Below, in pieces: positions 55,066-64,000 of a stretch of 64,000 bases of DNA (within the stretch, counting starts at the first letter, position 1; each line of letters begins with the position of its first letter). The DNA comes from Streptomyces sp. YS415. GTDB taxonomy: Bacteria; Actinomycetota; Actinomycetes; Streptomycetales; Streptomycetaceae. The notes beneath the pieces are model-generated. The model saw only the letters and a program-made list of their open reading frames with translations, was not told where the DNA came from and made no database searches. A program made the position numbers and the translations under genes. Location: positions 310,001-374,000 of the forward strand of contig NZ_JAMJFL010000001.1 in assembly GCF_023544665.1 (NCBI RefSeq). The letters are read 5' to 3'.

Positions 55066-55113
55066 TACGTCGAAGGCCCGCACCCCCCGCCGGGGGTGCG
55101 GGCCTTCGACGTA
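55066..55113. terminator. Bidirectional terminator, 22-bp perfect stem
   Basis: Arms 55066-55087 and 55092-55113 are exact reverse complements with a CGCC loop. It separates the ANTAR regulator from the convergent liv operon and is the longest perfect stem in the window. Confidence 0.85.
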
Positions 55114-55118
55114 GGGGA

Positions 55119-55831
55119 TCAGTCCTCGCCGAGGTAGGCCTTGCGGACCGACTCGTCGTGGAGGAGGTCCTGGCCGGTGCCGGACAGGACGATGTTGCCG
55201 ACCTCCATGACGTGACCCTGGTCGGCGAGCGAGAGCGCGGCCTGGGCGTTCTGCTCGACCAGCAGGATGGTCGTGCCGTGGGACTTGAGCTCGGCGATCG
55301 TCGCCATGATCTTCTGCATCATGATCGGCGAGAGGCCCATGGAGGGTTCGTCGAGCATGAGCAGCTTGGGCTGGGACATGAGGGCGCGGCCCATGGCCAG
55401 CATCTGCTGCTCTCCGCCGGAGAGGGTGCCCGCGGCCTGCTTGCGACGTTCGCCGAGGATCGGGAAGAGGTCGTAGGCGCGCTGGATGTCCTTCTCGATG
55501 CCCGGCTTGTCGTTGCGCAGGAAGGCGCCGAGGCGGAGGTTGTCCTCGATGGTCATGCGGGGGAAGATGTGCCGCCCCTCGGGGGAGTGGGCGAGTCCCA
55601 GCGAGACGATCTGGTGGGCGGGGTACTTCTTCAGTGATTTGCCGTTGAACTTGATCTGGCCGCCGACCGGCTTGAGGAGGCCGGAGAGGGTGCGCAGGGT
55701 GGTGGTCTTGCCGGCGCCGTTGGTGCCGATGAGGGTGACGACCTGGCCTGCTTCGACGGTGAAGGAGATGCCCTTGACGGCTTCGATCTTGCCGTAGGCG
55801 ACCCGGAGGTCTTCCACTTCGAGGAGTGCGG

Positions 55832-55835
<4 letters not shown>
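55119..55835 (-). CDS. livF: Branched-chain amino acid ABC transporter, ATPase LivF
   Basis: A 238-residue ABC ATPase: Walker A GTNGAGKTTT, signature LSGGEQQMLAMGRAL, Walker B LLMLDEPSMGL, switch His in LLVEQN context (Gln form, typical of LivF), and VMEVGNIVLSGTGQDLL. HIFPRMTIEDNLRLGAF is the family Q-loop region. It pairs with LivG to drive uptake of leucine, isoleucine, valine or similar solutes. Last gene of the operon; ATG overlaps the livG stop by four bases. Confidence 0.93.
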
Positions 55836-56740
<905 letters not shown>

Positions 56741-56745
56741 GGTGG

Positions 56746-58587
56746 TCAGGCCCCTGCCTTGCTGAGGACTGTGGGCGGTTCCGCGTCTTCGTGGAATTCG
56801 AGCTGGCGGCGCCGGTTGGGGATGAGGCCTTCCGGTCGGAAGCGCATCAGCAGCACGAGTGCGACGCCGAAGGCGAAGAGCTGGTAGTCGCCGAGGAACT
56901 GGAGCTTGGCGGGGATGAGGTAGAGGAGGGCGGCGCCGACGAGGGGGCCGCTGATGGTGCCCATGCCGCCGAGGACCACGGCCGCCAGGAGGAACGCGCT
57001 GTTGGGCGGGACCACGTGGGCGAACTGGTACTGCTCGGGGGTCACGGTGTAGGTGACGTGGGCCTGGACGGTGCCGGCGAGTCCGGCGAGGGTGGCGCCG
57101 AGGGCGAAGGCGATGAGCTTGACGCGGAAGCCGTTGATGCCCATGGCTTCGGCGGCGGTCTCGTCCTCGCGGATGGCGACCCATGCGCGGCCGATCCGGG
57201 AATCGGCGCTGCGGCGGAAGACCACGACGACGATGAGGGTGATCAGCAGCATCAGCAGGAAGTAGTTGGAGAACCGGCCGATGGTGACGCCGAGCATGCT
57301 GTGTTCGGCGCCGAAGTCGAAGCCGAAGATGTTGAGGTTGGGCACCGAGGAGATGCCGTTGGAGCCGTTGGTGATGTCGGGTCCGGAGGTGCCGTCGGTG
57401 TTGAGGACGGTGATGCGGAAGATCTCTCCGAAGCCGAGGGTGACGATGGCGAGGTAGTCGCCGCGCAGCCGCAGGGTGGGGGCGCCGATGATGACGCCGA
57501 AGACCATGGCGACGGCGGCGCCGAGGATGGCGGAGAGCCAGAACGGCAGGTGGAGGTCGAACGGCGAGGAGGGGGAGCCGGAGACCATGGCCGCGGTGTA
57601 GGCGCCGACGCCGAGGAAGGCGACGTATCCGAGGTCGAGGAGGCCGGCGAGGCCGACGACGATGTTCAGGCCCAGGGCGACGGTGGCGAAGATGAGGATG
57701 TAGACGCCGATGGTGGCGTACCGGTCGTCGGACTGGGTGAAGGGGAAGGCGGCCGCTGCGACGAAGGCGCCGATCATCGTCACGTTGCGGTGTTTGGCGG
57801 TGATCGCGGTGATCCGGCTCATGAGTCCGGCCTTGGCGCCGGCGGCGAAGCCGAAGCCCGCGGTGATCAGGAAGCCGATGAAGAGTTCGTCGTATTCGGT
57901 GCCGATGCCGTAGGTGAAGACGGTCAGGCCGATGGCGAGGGCCGCGACGATGACGAGGATCTCGGCGTAGGCGGGCAGGGCACGGGCCGGGGCCTTGACG
58001 GGGCCGGTGGCGATGGAGGCCCGCAGGATGCTGAGGTTGTGCCGGGTGTTGTGCCGGAAGTGTTCCCAGGCGGTGTCGTCGGGGTCGATGGGGTCGGGCG
58101 CGGGCCGCTCGAAGGGGAGGGCGAAGGCGCCGAGGAGGGCGGTGAGGGTGGCCGCGGCCGCCACGTAGCCGCCGGGTTCGAGGTTGACGACGCCGCCGAG
58201 CTTGGTGCTGATGGCGATGACGGTGTACCAGGCGGTGGCGAAGGCGCCGAGCGCGGCGAGCTTGATGGCGCTGTCGGCGCCGGCCGGGGTGAGCCAGCGC
58301 AGGCCCTTGATGCCGTAGGAGGCGAGGCCGAAGAGGGCGGTGAGGGCGCCGCCGATGAGGACGAGGACCTGGAGGCCGCCAGGGTAGCCGTAATAGGTGA
58401 GGTCGCCGGGGAATTCGGCGGTCCAGGTCCAGGCGAGGAAGGTGGAGATGATGGTGAGGAGGCCGCCGCCGGTGGCGAGGGCGCGTCCGATGTGCGGCGG
58501 GATGCCGATCAGGCCGGTGGGGGTGCCGGTGGGGATGGGGGCCCCGGCGCTTTCGGGTGCGGTGGTCTGTGTGGTCATCGGTGTCAC
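56746..58587 (-). CDS. livM: Branched-chain amino acid ABC transporter, permease LivM (extended)
   Basis: A 613-residue permease, far longer than ordinary LivM (about 350-420). The C-terminal half is the LIV permease domain: ATVALGLNIVVGLAGLLDLGYVAFLGVGAYTAA, LRLRGDYLAIVTLGFGEIFRI, IGRAWVAIREDETAAEAMGINGFRVKL (EAA-like loop) and GGMGTISGPLVGAALL. The first 290 residues add about six membrane helices and a cytoplasmic loop (PFERPAPDPIDPDDTAWEHFR) of unknown role. The GTG at 58587 overlaps the livH stop (GTGA); an ATG three codons on is the alternative. Confidence 0.9.
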   Translation of the reverse strand: MTPMTTQTTAPESAGAPIPTGTPTGLIGIPPHIGRALATGGGLLTIISTFLAWTWTAEFPGDLTYYGYPGGLQVLVLIGGALTALFGLASYGIKGLRWLTPAGADSAIKLAALGAFATAWYTVIAISTKLGGVVNLEPGGYVAAAATLTALLGAFALPFERPAPDPIDPDDTAWEHFRHNTRHNLSILRASIATGPVKAPARALPAYAEILVIVAALAIGLTVFTYGIGTEYDELFIGFLITAGFGFAAGAKAGLMSRITAITAKHRNVTMIGAFVAAAAFPFTQSDDRYATIGVYILIFATVALGLNIVVGLAGLLDLGYVAFLGVGAYTAAMVSGSPSSPFDLHLPFWLSAILGAAVAMVFGVIIGAPTLRLRGDYLAIVTLGFGEIFRITVLNTDGTSGPDITNGSNGISSVPNLNIFGFDFGAEHSMLGVTIGRFSNYFLLMLLITLIVVVVFRRSADSRIGRAWVAIREDETAAEAMGINGFRVKLIAFALGATLAGLAGTVQAHVTYTVTPEQYQFAHVVPPNSAFLLAAVVLGGMGTISGPLVGAALLYLIPAKLQFLGDYQLFAFGVALVLLMRFRPEGLIPNRRRQLEFHEDAEPPTVLSKAGA

Positions 58588-59516
58588 GCCCTGTCCGCGA
58601 CGCGCTCGCCGAGCAGGCCCTGTGGCCTGAACAGCAGTACGAGGATGAGGAGTACGAAGGCCCAGACGTCGGCCCAGGACTGGCTGCCGAACTTGTCCAT
58701 GCCGGGGATGTCGGCGATGTAGGCGGTGGACAAGGATTCGGCGATGCCGAGGACGAGGCCGCCGAGCATGGCTCCGTAGATGTTGCCGATGCCGCCGAGG
58801 ACGGCCGCGGTGAAGGCCTTGAGGCCGAGGATGAAGCCCATGCGGAAGTCGATCTGGCCGTACTTGAGGCCGTAGGCGACGCCGCCGACTGCGGCGAAGA
58901 TGGCGCCGAGGGCGAAGGCGACCACGATGATGCGGTCGGTGTTGACGCCCATGAGCTTGGCCGTGTCGGGGTCCTGGGCGGTGGCCTGCATGCCGCGTCC
59001 GGTGCGGGTCTTCATGACGAAGTAGCCGAGGATCGCCATGCTGATGGGGGCGGCGAGGAGCAGGAAGACGTCACCGGTCTGGATGGTGACGTTGCCGATC
59101 TCGAAGGGTCCGCCCTCGATCTGCGGGAACTTGAGCGGGGAGTCGGCCTCGGGGTACCAGGCCCAGACCGCCTGCTGCAGGGCGAGGGAGATGCCGATGG
59201 CGGTGATGAGGGGGGCGAGGCGGGGGGCGCTCCGCAGGGGGCGGTAGGCGAATCGTTCCGCTCCTACGGCGACGGTGACGGCGACGAGCATGGCGCCGAT
59301 CAGCATCAGGGGGAGCGCGATGGCCATGGAGGTGCCGTCGGGCAGGATGTAGAGATAGACCGTGATGGCGCCGAAGGCGCCGGTCATGAATATCTCGCCG
59401 TGGGCGAAGTTGATGAGCTGGACGATGCCGTAGACCATCGTGTAGCCAATGGCGACCAGCCCGTACATGGATCCCAGTAGCAGGCCGTTGACCAGCTGCT
59501 GCGGCAGTTCGTTCAC
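58584..59516 (-). CDS. livH: Branched-chain amino acid ABC transporter, permease LivH
   Basis: A 310-residue permease with about eight membrane helices: QLVNGLLLGSMYGLVAIGYTMVYGIVQLINFAHGEIFMTGAF at the start, TAIGISLALQQ, RGMQATAQDPDTAKLMGVNTDRII (EAA-like loop contacting the ATPase), AAVLGGIGNIYGAMLGG and VLLFRPQGLLGE. It starts at a GTG with CTCGGAGGACATGCG ahead; open codons upstream carry the hairpin described at 59569 and are not coding. Coupled to livM through GTGA. Confidence 0.93.
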   Translation of the reverse strand: MNELPQQLVNGLLLGSMYGLVAIGYTMVYGIVQLINFAHGEIFMTGAFGAITVYLYILPDGTSMAIALPLMLIGAMLVAVTVAVGAERFAYRPLRSAPRLAPLITAIGISLALQQAVWAWYPEADSPLKFPQIEGGPFEIGNVTIQTGDVFLLLAAPISMAILGYFVMKTRTGRGMQATAQDPDTAKLMGVNTDRIIVVAFALGAIFAAVGGVAYGLKYGQIDFRMGFILGLKAFTAAVLGGIGNIYGAMLGGLVLGIAESLSTAYIADIPGMDKFGSQSWADVWAFVLLILVLLFRPQGLLGERVADRA

Positions 59517-59568
59517 CGCATGTCCTCCGAGACTTCGGATGTCGAGTGGATGGGGGCCGTATGTGAGT

Positions 59569-59604
59569 CCGCGCGGGGCGCCTGTGGTGCGGCGCCCCGC
59601 GCGG
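59569..59604 (-). terminator. Hairpin between livK and livH
   Basis: CCGCGCGGGGCGCC and its exact complement (14 bp) with an eight-base loop, in the 110-base gap after livK. It lacks a T tract. It probably acts as a partial terminator or mRNA stabiliser that keeps the binding protein more abundant than the membrane subunits. Confidence 0.6.
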
Positions 59605-59626
59605 CTCAAGGGGTTGGTGCGGTGGG

Positions 59627-60856
59627 TCAGCCGGTGTAGGTGCCGGACTTGACGGCCTTCCACTCGCCGTTCTCGACGGCGTAGACCGTGAGCTGCTTGT
59701 TGGTGGTGTCGCCGAACTCGTCGAAGGAGACCTTGCCGGTGACGCCGTCGAAGCTGACGCCCTGGACGGCGGCGGTGACCTTGGCGCGCGCGTCGTCGGG
59801 GAGCTTGCCGTCGTTGTCCTCGACGACCTTCTTCACGGCCTCGATGATCGCCCAGGTGGCGTCGTAGGAGTAGCCGCCGTAGGCCGCGAAGTCCTCCTTG
59901 TAGCCGGCCGCCTTGTAGTCGAGGACGAACTTCTTGGCGGAGTCCAGCTCCTCCAGCGGGGCGCCCACGGAGGTGGCGAGGTCACCGGCGCTGTCCTTGC
60001 CGGCCAGCTCGATGAAGGTCGGGTCGAAGATGCCGTCGCCGCCGACCAGCGGGACCTTGACGCCCGCGTCCTTGATCTGCTTGCTGAGCGGGCCGGCCTG
60101 CGGGTACTCGCCGCCGTAGTAGACGACGTCGGCGCCGGACTTCTTGACCTTGGTGGCGACCGCGGAGAAGTCCTTGGTGTCGGGGTTGATGTGCTCGGTG
60201 CCGACGACCTTGCCGCCGAGCTTCTTGAACTCGTCGGTGAAGGTGGCGGCGAGACCGGCGCCGTAGGTCTTCTTGTCGTCGATGACGAAGACCTTGGTCT
60301 TCTTGCTGTCGTTGTAGACGTACTGCGCCGCGAACGGGCCCTGGATGGCGTCCGTGGTCGAGGTGCGGAAGTACGACTTGTAGGTGCGGACCTTGTTGGT
60401 CTGCCAGTCGGCGCCCTGGGTGAGGCCGGGGCCGGTGTTGGCCGGGGAGACCTGGACCAGCTTGGCGTCGTCGAAGACCTTCTGCATGGACTCGGCGACC
60501 GAGGAGTTCAGCGGGCCGACAGCGCCGATGACGTTCTTGTCGGCGACGAACGTGGCGGCGTTCTGCTGTCCGGAGGACGGCTGCGCCTGGTCGTCGAGGG
60601 CCTTGATCTCGAAGGTGACGCCGTCGACGAAGTTGTCCTTGTTGGCCGTCTTGGCGGCGAGGTCGGCGGAGTTCTTGATGCCGAGGCCGAGCGCGGAGAG
60701 GTCACCGGTCAAAGGGGCGTCGACACCTATGATGACCTTGGTGCCGCCGCCGCCGGAGTCCGAGCCGCCGTCGTCGTCGCGCGAGCCACAGGCGGTGAGG
60801 GTGAGTGCTCCTGCCGCCAGCGCGGCGGTGATGGCGATGAGCGAACGTTGACGCAC
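59627..60856 (-). CDS. livK: Branched-chain amino acid binding lipoprotein LivK
   Basis: A 409-residue periplasmic-binding-type lipoprotein. The signal ends in LTLTACGS with lipobox Cys23, then a Gly/Ser/Asp linker, then the type I fold: KVIIGVDAPLTGDLSALGLGIKNSADLAA, VIGAVGPLNSSVAESMQKVFDDAKLVQVSPANTGPGLTQ, and TYGAGLAATFTDEFKKLGGKVVGTEHINPDTKDFSAVATKV. It delivers a branched-chain amino acid or related solute to LivHM. Start GTG with AAAGGA. First gene of the liv operon, 110 bases before livH. Confidence 0.93.
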   Translation of the reverse strand: MRQRSLIAITAALAAGALTLTACGSRDDDGGSDSGGGGTKVIIGVDAPLTGDLSALGLGIKNSADLAAKTANKDNFVDGVTFEIKALDDQAQPSSGQQNAATFVADKNVIGAVGPLNSSVAESMQKVFDDAKLVQVSPANTGPGLTQGADWQTNKVRTYKSYFRTSTTDAIQGPFAAQYVYNDSKKTKVFVIDDKKTYGAGLAATFTDEFKKLGGKVVGTEHINPDTKDFSAVATKVKKSGADVVYYGGEYPQAGPLSKQIKDAGVKVPLVGGDGIFDPTFIELAGKDSAGDLATSVGAPLEELDSAKKFVLDYKAAGYKEDFAAYGGYSYDATWAIIEAVKKVVEDNDGKLPDDARAKVTAAVQGVSFDGVTGKVSFDEFGDTTNKQLTVYAVENGEWKAVKSGTYTG

Positions 60857-61148
60857 GATCAGTCCTTTCCCTGGCGCGGCCCTTCCCTCTGGAAGCGACC
60901 GAGTCGAGCGCTGGGCCGAAGTGACATTCCGACGGCGCGGTGACTGGGCGTGACTCTAGGCGTGTGAGGGGAACGTGGAGGAGTACCTGGCGAAGGCTGT
61001 GACGCTCTTGTTATGACACGACGTAATGCAGAGCGGTACTGAGTGGGTAGAACCGCGGGATTCCGTACGGTTCGCCCTGTCCACATTCTGAGAAATCCCA
61101 GGCCCGACGGAGATTGTTCAGGCGTCTCAGGGGTTTTGGTAATGACGG
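60857..61148. other. Intergenic region upstream of livK
   Basis: No gene was found in these 292 bases, which are AT-richer than average (especially 61005-61035 and 61120-61150). Inverted halves GCTCT and AGAGC flank TGTTATGACACGACGTAATGC near 60992-61020, a possible regulator site. The livK promoter must be here, reading leftward; boxes could not be assigned reliably. No terminator was found for the genes entering from the right. Confidence 0.5.
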
Positions 61149-61760
61149 CTAAATCGCGCCGCAAGCTGCTCGCAGCGCGTGTGAGAGATCCAGTGCGTAG
61201 CGTGAGCCCAGGATGAAACTGTGCGTCTGTATTGCACGTGTATTACGTAGAGTTACGTCCAGAAAAGGCAGTCCGGCGTTCCCGGGTATTTTTCCGCAAT
61301 CCGTCGCCCGCAGGGTGATCGTGACCTTGCGGGATGATCCCGCCTCGGTCCGGAAGGGCGGTGCCGGGGAGGCGGTCACGAAGAGCCCGGCGTAGGGCTG
61401 CGTGATCGCGGTGACGGTGACGGGCGGGCCGGACAGCACGCTCAAGGTGATGTCGAAGCGGAAAGCGGCGGCCTCGGCGGAATCGCGGGAGACCGTTTCG
61501 CTCAGGTACCGGATGTCGACGACCTGGGAAGGGTACGGCGGGGCCGCGGCGGGGGGCGGCTGGGGCCGGGTGGCGTACAGGTAGCCGCCGCCCGCGAGGA
61601 GGGCGGCGGCCACTCCGGCCGCGACAGCGGCGCGGCGGTGTTCGCCGAGCAGGCGCCCGAGCGGCGCCGGACTGTCGCGCTGCGGGGTGAACTGCGGCGC
61701 GGGGGACGGCTGTTGTACGTGGGTCCCCTCGCCCGGTTCGACCGGGCCGACGCCGCTCAC
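61149..61760 (-). CDS. Conserved actinobacterial membrane-anchored protein, function unknown
   Basis: A 203-residue protein: a proline-rich cytoplasmic part (THVQQPSPAPQFTPQRDSPAP, about 12-32), one membrane helix (AAVAAGVAAALLAGGGYLYA, about 45-64), then an extracytoplasmic beta-rich domain (FDITLSVLSGPPVTVTAITQPYAGLFVTASPAPPF). Two Cys in the outer part (RATDCGKIPG, ALRAACGAI) may form a disulphide. I recognise no named family. The GTG start overlaps the stop of the lipoprotein gene (GTGA), so the two are coupled and may interact at the membrane. Confidence 0.7.
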   Translation of the reverse strand: MSGVGPVEPGEGTHVQQPSPAPQFTPQRDSPAPLGRLLGEHRRAAVAAGVAAALLAGGGYLYATRPQPPPAAAPPYPSQVVDIRYLSETVSRDSAEAAAFRFDITLSVLSGPPVTVTAITQPYAGLFVTASPAPPFRTEAGSSRKVTITLRATDCGKIPGNAGLPFLDVTLRNTRAIQTHSFILGSRYALDLSHALRAACGAI

Positions 61761-62170
61761 TGCCACGGTCCGTTGCTCGGGCCGCCGTTGCGGTACCAGC
61801 GCACGCAACCCTCGTACGCCCGGCGGTCGATGAGCGCGTCCGCAGCTTGCCGGCCGCGGCGCGCCTTCTCGGCCCGCGCCGCGTCCACGACCTCCCGCAG
61901 GATCTCGTACTGCCCGTTCGACAGCCCCATCGACTGGTAGTCACCGTAGGTGTCGCCGTCCAGGACCTCCCGGGACCAGTGGGCGACGAGCCGGGTGCAC
62001 AGGTCCTCGGGCGGTGTGGTCCGCGGGGACGGCGATGTGCCCGTGGGGCCGGCTGCCGGCGTCCGCGAGCCCGTGTCCGAGCATCCGGTGATCACGCCGG
62101 CGGCCAGGAGTGCCGGCAGCAGCGCGGGCAGGAATGCCGAGCCCGCCCTGCGGTTCCGTCCCATCGTCAT
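61757..62170 (-). CDS. Small putative lipoprotein
   Basis: A 137-residue exported protein with a basic n-region, a hydrophobic core and a lipobox-like VITGC (Cys30), then a Thr/Pro/Ser linker. The mature domain reads DLCTRLVAHWSREVLDGDTYGDYQSMGLSNGQYEILREVVDAARAEKARRG and ends with YEGCVRWYRNGG; the two Cys may pair. No named family is recognised. Start at 62170, or two codons later (62164). It is translationally coupled to the next membrane-anchored gene. Confidence 0.7.
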   Translation of the reverse strand: MTMGRNRRAGSAFLPALLPALLAAGVITGCSDTGSRTPAAGPTGTSPSPRTTPPEDLCTRLVAHWSREVLDGDTYGDYQSMGLSNGQYEILREVVDAARAEKARRGRQAADALIDRRAYEGCVRWYRNGGPSNGPWQ

Positions 62171-62231
62171 GCCCCGACGCTAGGCGCGCCGGGCCCTGTT
62201 GGGCCAGAGCAGCGGGGCACGGGACGCCGGG

Positions 62232-62726
62232 TCAGGCGGTGGTGGTGCCGCCGAAGCGCTCCGCGTCACTGCGGGTCACATCCCGCAGCAGGCAGGTCAG
62301 GCGGGCTGTGCACACGCGCTTGCCGTCCTCGTCGGTGATCACGATCTCGTACGTCGCGGTCGAGCGGCCCTTGTGCACCGGCGTGGCGACACCCGTCACC
62401 AGGCCCGAGCGCGCCCCGCGGTGATGGGTGCAGTTCAGGTCCACGCCCACGGCGATCTTCGTGGACCCTCCGTGCAGCATCGACCCCACCGACCCCAGGG
62501 TCTCCGCCAGCACCGCGGAGGCACCCCCGTGCAGCAGGCCGTACGGCTGGGTGTTGCCCTCCACCGGCATCGTGCCGACCACCCGGTCCGCCGACGCCTC
62601 CAGGATCTGCACGCCCATCCGCGTCCCCAGGTGCCCCGCCGAGAACAGCGCCGGCAGATCCACCCCGAGCGCGGCGTACTCGTCGATGACCTCCTGCGGG
62701 AACTTCACCTGCTGCTGCTCGCCCAT
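62232..62726 (-). CDS. Hotdog-fold thioesterase (PaaI family)
   Basis: A 164-residue hotdog thioesterase: LGTRMGVQILEASADRVVGTMPVEGNTQPYGLLHGGASAVLAETLGSVG has the helix with GLLHGG and the catalytic acid Glu in AVLAETLG. GVDLNCTHHRGARSGLVTGVATPVHKGRSTATYEIVITDEDGKRVCTARLTC completes the fold. It hydrolyses acyl-CoA esters, perhaps phenylacetyl-CoA-related or 1,4-dihydroxy-2-naphthoyl-CoA; the substrate is not set by sequence. A 7-bp inverted repeat (62752) lies 26 bases upstream of its start. Confidence 0.88.
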   Translation of the reverse strand: MGEQQQVKFPQEVIDEYAALGVDLPALFSAGHLGTRMGVQILEASADRVVGTMPVEGNTQPYGLLHGGASAVLAETLGSVGSMLHGGSTKIAVGVDLNCTHHRGARSGLVTGVATPVHKGRSTATYEIVITDEDGKRVCTARLTCLLRDVTRSDAERFGGTTTA

Positions 62727-62751
62727 GGGTGGCACTCCGTTCGTCGTCGGT

Positions 62752-62769
62752 ACTGAGCAAACGCTCAGT
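62752..62769. promoter_or_regulatory. TetR-type palindrome ACTGAGC-N4-GCTCAGT
   Basis: A perfect 7-bp inverted repeat with AAAC between, 26 bases upstream of the thioesterase start and overlapping the stop codon of the oxidoreductase gene. Size and spacing are those of TetR operators in acyl-CoA metabolism. Confidence 0.5.
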
Positions 62770-64000
62770 CGGCGGCCGATTGTTCCAGACGCACCACGAC
62801 GGACTTGCTGGCCGGGGTGTTGCTGGTGTCCGCGGTGGCATCGAGCGGCACCAGCACATTGGTCTCGGGGTAGTACGCCGCCGCACACCCCCGGGCCGTC
62901 GGATAGAACACCACCCGGAACCCGGGAGCGCGCCGCTCGACCCCGTCCCGCCACTCGCCGACGAGATCGACGTACGCCCCGTCCGCCACGCCGAGCGCGC
63001 GGGCGTCCTCGGGGTTCACCAGCACCACCCGGCGGCCGTTCCTGATCCCCCGGTAACGGTCGTCGAGCCCGTAGATCGTGGTGTTGTACTGGTCGTGCGA
63101 GCGCAGGGTCTGCAACAGCAGCCGCCCCTCGGGCAGCTGCGGGTACTCCACCGGCGCCGCGGTGAAGTTGGCCTTGCCCGTCGCCGTCGGGAACCGCCGC
63201 TCGTCGCGCGGGGCGTGCGGCAGGGCGAACCCGCCCGGACGCGCCACGCGCGCGTTGAAGTCCTCGAACCCCGGGATCACCCGGGCGATCCGGTCCCGGA
63301 CGGTGCCGTAGTCCTTCTCGAACTCCTCCCACGGCACCCGGCTGTCCGGCCCGAGCACCCGCCGCGCCAGCCTGCAGACGATCGCCGGCTCCGACAGCAG
63401 CCGCGTGCTCGCCGGCTCCAGCCGCCCGCGCGAGGCGTGCACCATGCCCATGGAGTCCTCGACGGTCACGAACTGCTCGCCGCTGCCCTGCACATCGCGC
63501 TCGGTGCGCCCCAGCGTCGGCAGGATCAGCGCCCGCGCACCGGTGACCGCGTGCGAACGGTTCAGCTTGGTCGACACGTGCACCGTCAGCCGCGCCCGCC
63601 GCATCGCCGCCTCGGTCACCTGCGTGTCGGGCGAGGCGGAGACGAAGTTGCCGCCCATCGCGAAGAAGACCTTCGCCTTGCCGTCCCGCATCGCGCGGAT
63701 GGCCTGGACGACGTCATAGCCGTGCTCCCGCGGCGGCGCGAACCCGAACTCCTTCTCCAGCGCGTCCAGGAAGGCCGGCGCGGGCCGCTCGAAGATGCCC
63801 ATCGTGCGGTCGCCCTGCACGTTGGAGTGCCCGCGCACCGGGCACACGCCCGCGCCCGGGCGCCCGATGTTGCCGCGCAGCAGAAGGAAGTTGACCACCT
63901 CGCGGATGGTCGGCACGGCGTGCTTGTGCTGGGTCAGGCCCATCGCCCAGCACACGATCGTCCGCTCGGAGGCGAGCACCATGCCCAGGGCCCGCTCGAT
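62765..64000 (-). CDS. FdhF/YdeP family molybdopterin oxidoreductase (3' part)
   Basis: The C-terminal 411 codons of a larger gene whose start lies beyond the right edge; full relatives have about 760 residues. Visible are WAMGLTQHKHAVPTIREVVNFLLLRGNIGRPGAGVCPVRGHSNVQGDRTMGI (the molybdopterin loops; CPVRGHSNVQGDRT is the YdeP signature) and VFFAMGGNFVSASPDT. The C-terminal dinucleotide-binding domain has LQTLRSHDQYNTTIYGLDDRYRGI. Relatives lack a seleno-Cys formate site and some confer acid resistance; the actual substrate is unknown. The reading frame is open to the edge. Confidence 0.9.
   Translation of the reverse strand: MERALGMVLASERTIVCWAMGLTQHKHAVPTIREVVNFLLLRGNIGRPGAGVCPVRGHSNVQGDRTMGIFERPAPAFLDALEKEFGFAPPREHGYDVVQAIRAMRDGKAKVFFAMGGNFVSASPDTQVTEAAMRRARLTVHVSTKLNRSHAVTGARALILPTLGRTERDVQGSGEQFVTVEDSMGMVHASRGRLEPASTRLLSEPAIVCRLARRVLGPDSRVPWEEFEKDYGTVRDRIARVIPGFEDFNARVARPGGFALPHAPRDERRFPTATGKANFTAAPVEYPQLPEGRLLLQTLRSHDQYNTTIYGLDDRYRGIRNGRRVVLVNPEDARALGVADGAYVDLVGEWRDGVERRAPGFRVVFYPTARGCAAAYYPETNVLVPLDATADTSNTPASKSVVVRLEQSAAD

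Overview
The window is very GC-rich, densely coded actinobacterial chromosome. GTG and TTG starts, 1-4 bp gene overlaps, a TAT-exported phosphatase, a secreted trypsin and chitosanase, a trpCMBA group and a his/trp-lgt-gltBD gene order together point to a Streptomyces. This is judged from gene content and recalled protein families; no search was run. No rRNA, insertion sequence, integrase or CRISPR array was seen. One tRNA (Leu, anticodon CAA) is present.

Layout. 1-9 kb holds amino-acid biosynthesis: a RidA-type protein, hisF, hisI, trpE, three small actinobacterial membrane proteins, then trpC, the small arginine-rich trpM, trpB and trpA, closed by a strong hairpin. 8.9-10.7 kb has a membrane-anchored DsbA-like thioredoxin and lgt. 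10.7-18.4 kb is one leftward block of seven overlapping genes: four different ADP-ribosylglycohydrolase-family proteins, a ribokinase, a CaiB-type CoA-transferase and a CitE-type CoA-ester lyase. A divergent VIT/CCC1-type metal transporter has DtxR-like iron boxes in front of it. 19.8-25.9 kb is gltBD (glutamate synthase). A GH46 chitosanase and a vWA protein follow.

27.9-37.7 kb looks like a HIP (steroid C/D-ring) catabolic cluster of the KstR2 regulon type known from Mycobacterium and Rhodococcus: two acyl-CoA dehydrogenases, IpdF, KstR2, FadA6, IpdC, IpdB, IpdA, EchA20 and two SDRs. A KstR2-like operator lies at 29958-29971 and a 38-bp palindrome at 36053-36090. No FadD3 (HIP-CoA ligase) and no sterol side-chain or ring A/B genes are in the window, so the cluster is partial as seen here.

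37.8-46 kb is accessory or housekeeping: a HEXXH zinc-peptidase-like protein, a trypsin (SprT type), a GH35 beta-galactosidase with a divergent AraC regulator, chorismate mutase, a stand-alone receiver protein and an M1 aminopeptidase followed by a 31-bp tandem repeat. 46.3-49 kb is a two-gene hydroxamate precursor module (PLP decarboxylase and N-hydroxylase). Then come a TAT 5'-nucleotidase, a SIMPL protein, pyruvate kinase, a free-standing LAGLIDADG protein just downstream of tRNA-Leu, a PdtaR-type ANTAR response regulator, a five-gene branched-chain amino acid ABC transporter (livKHMGF), two coupled envelope proteins, a PaaI-type thioesterase, and the 3' part of an FdhF/YdeP molybdopterin oxidoreductase that runs off the right edge.
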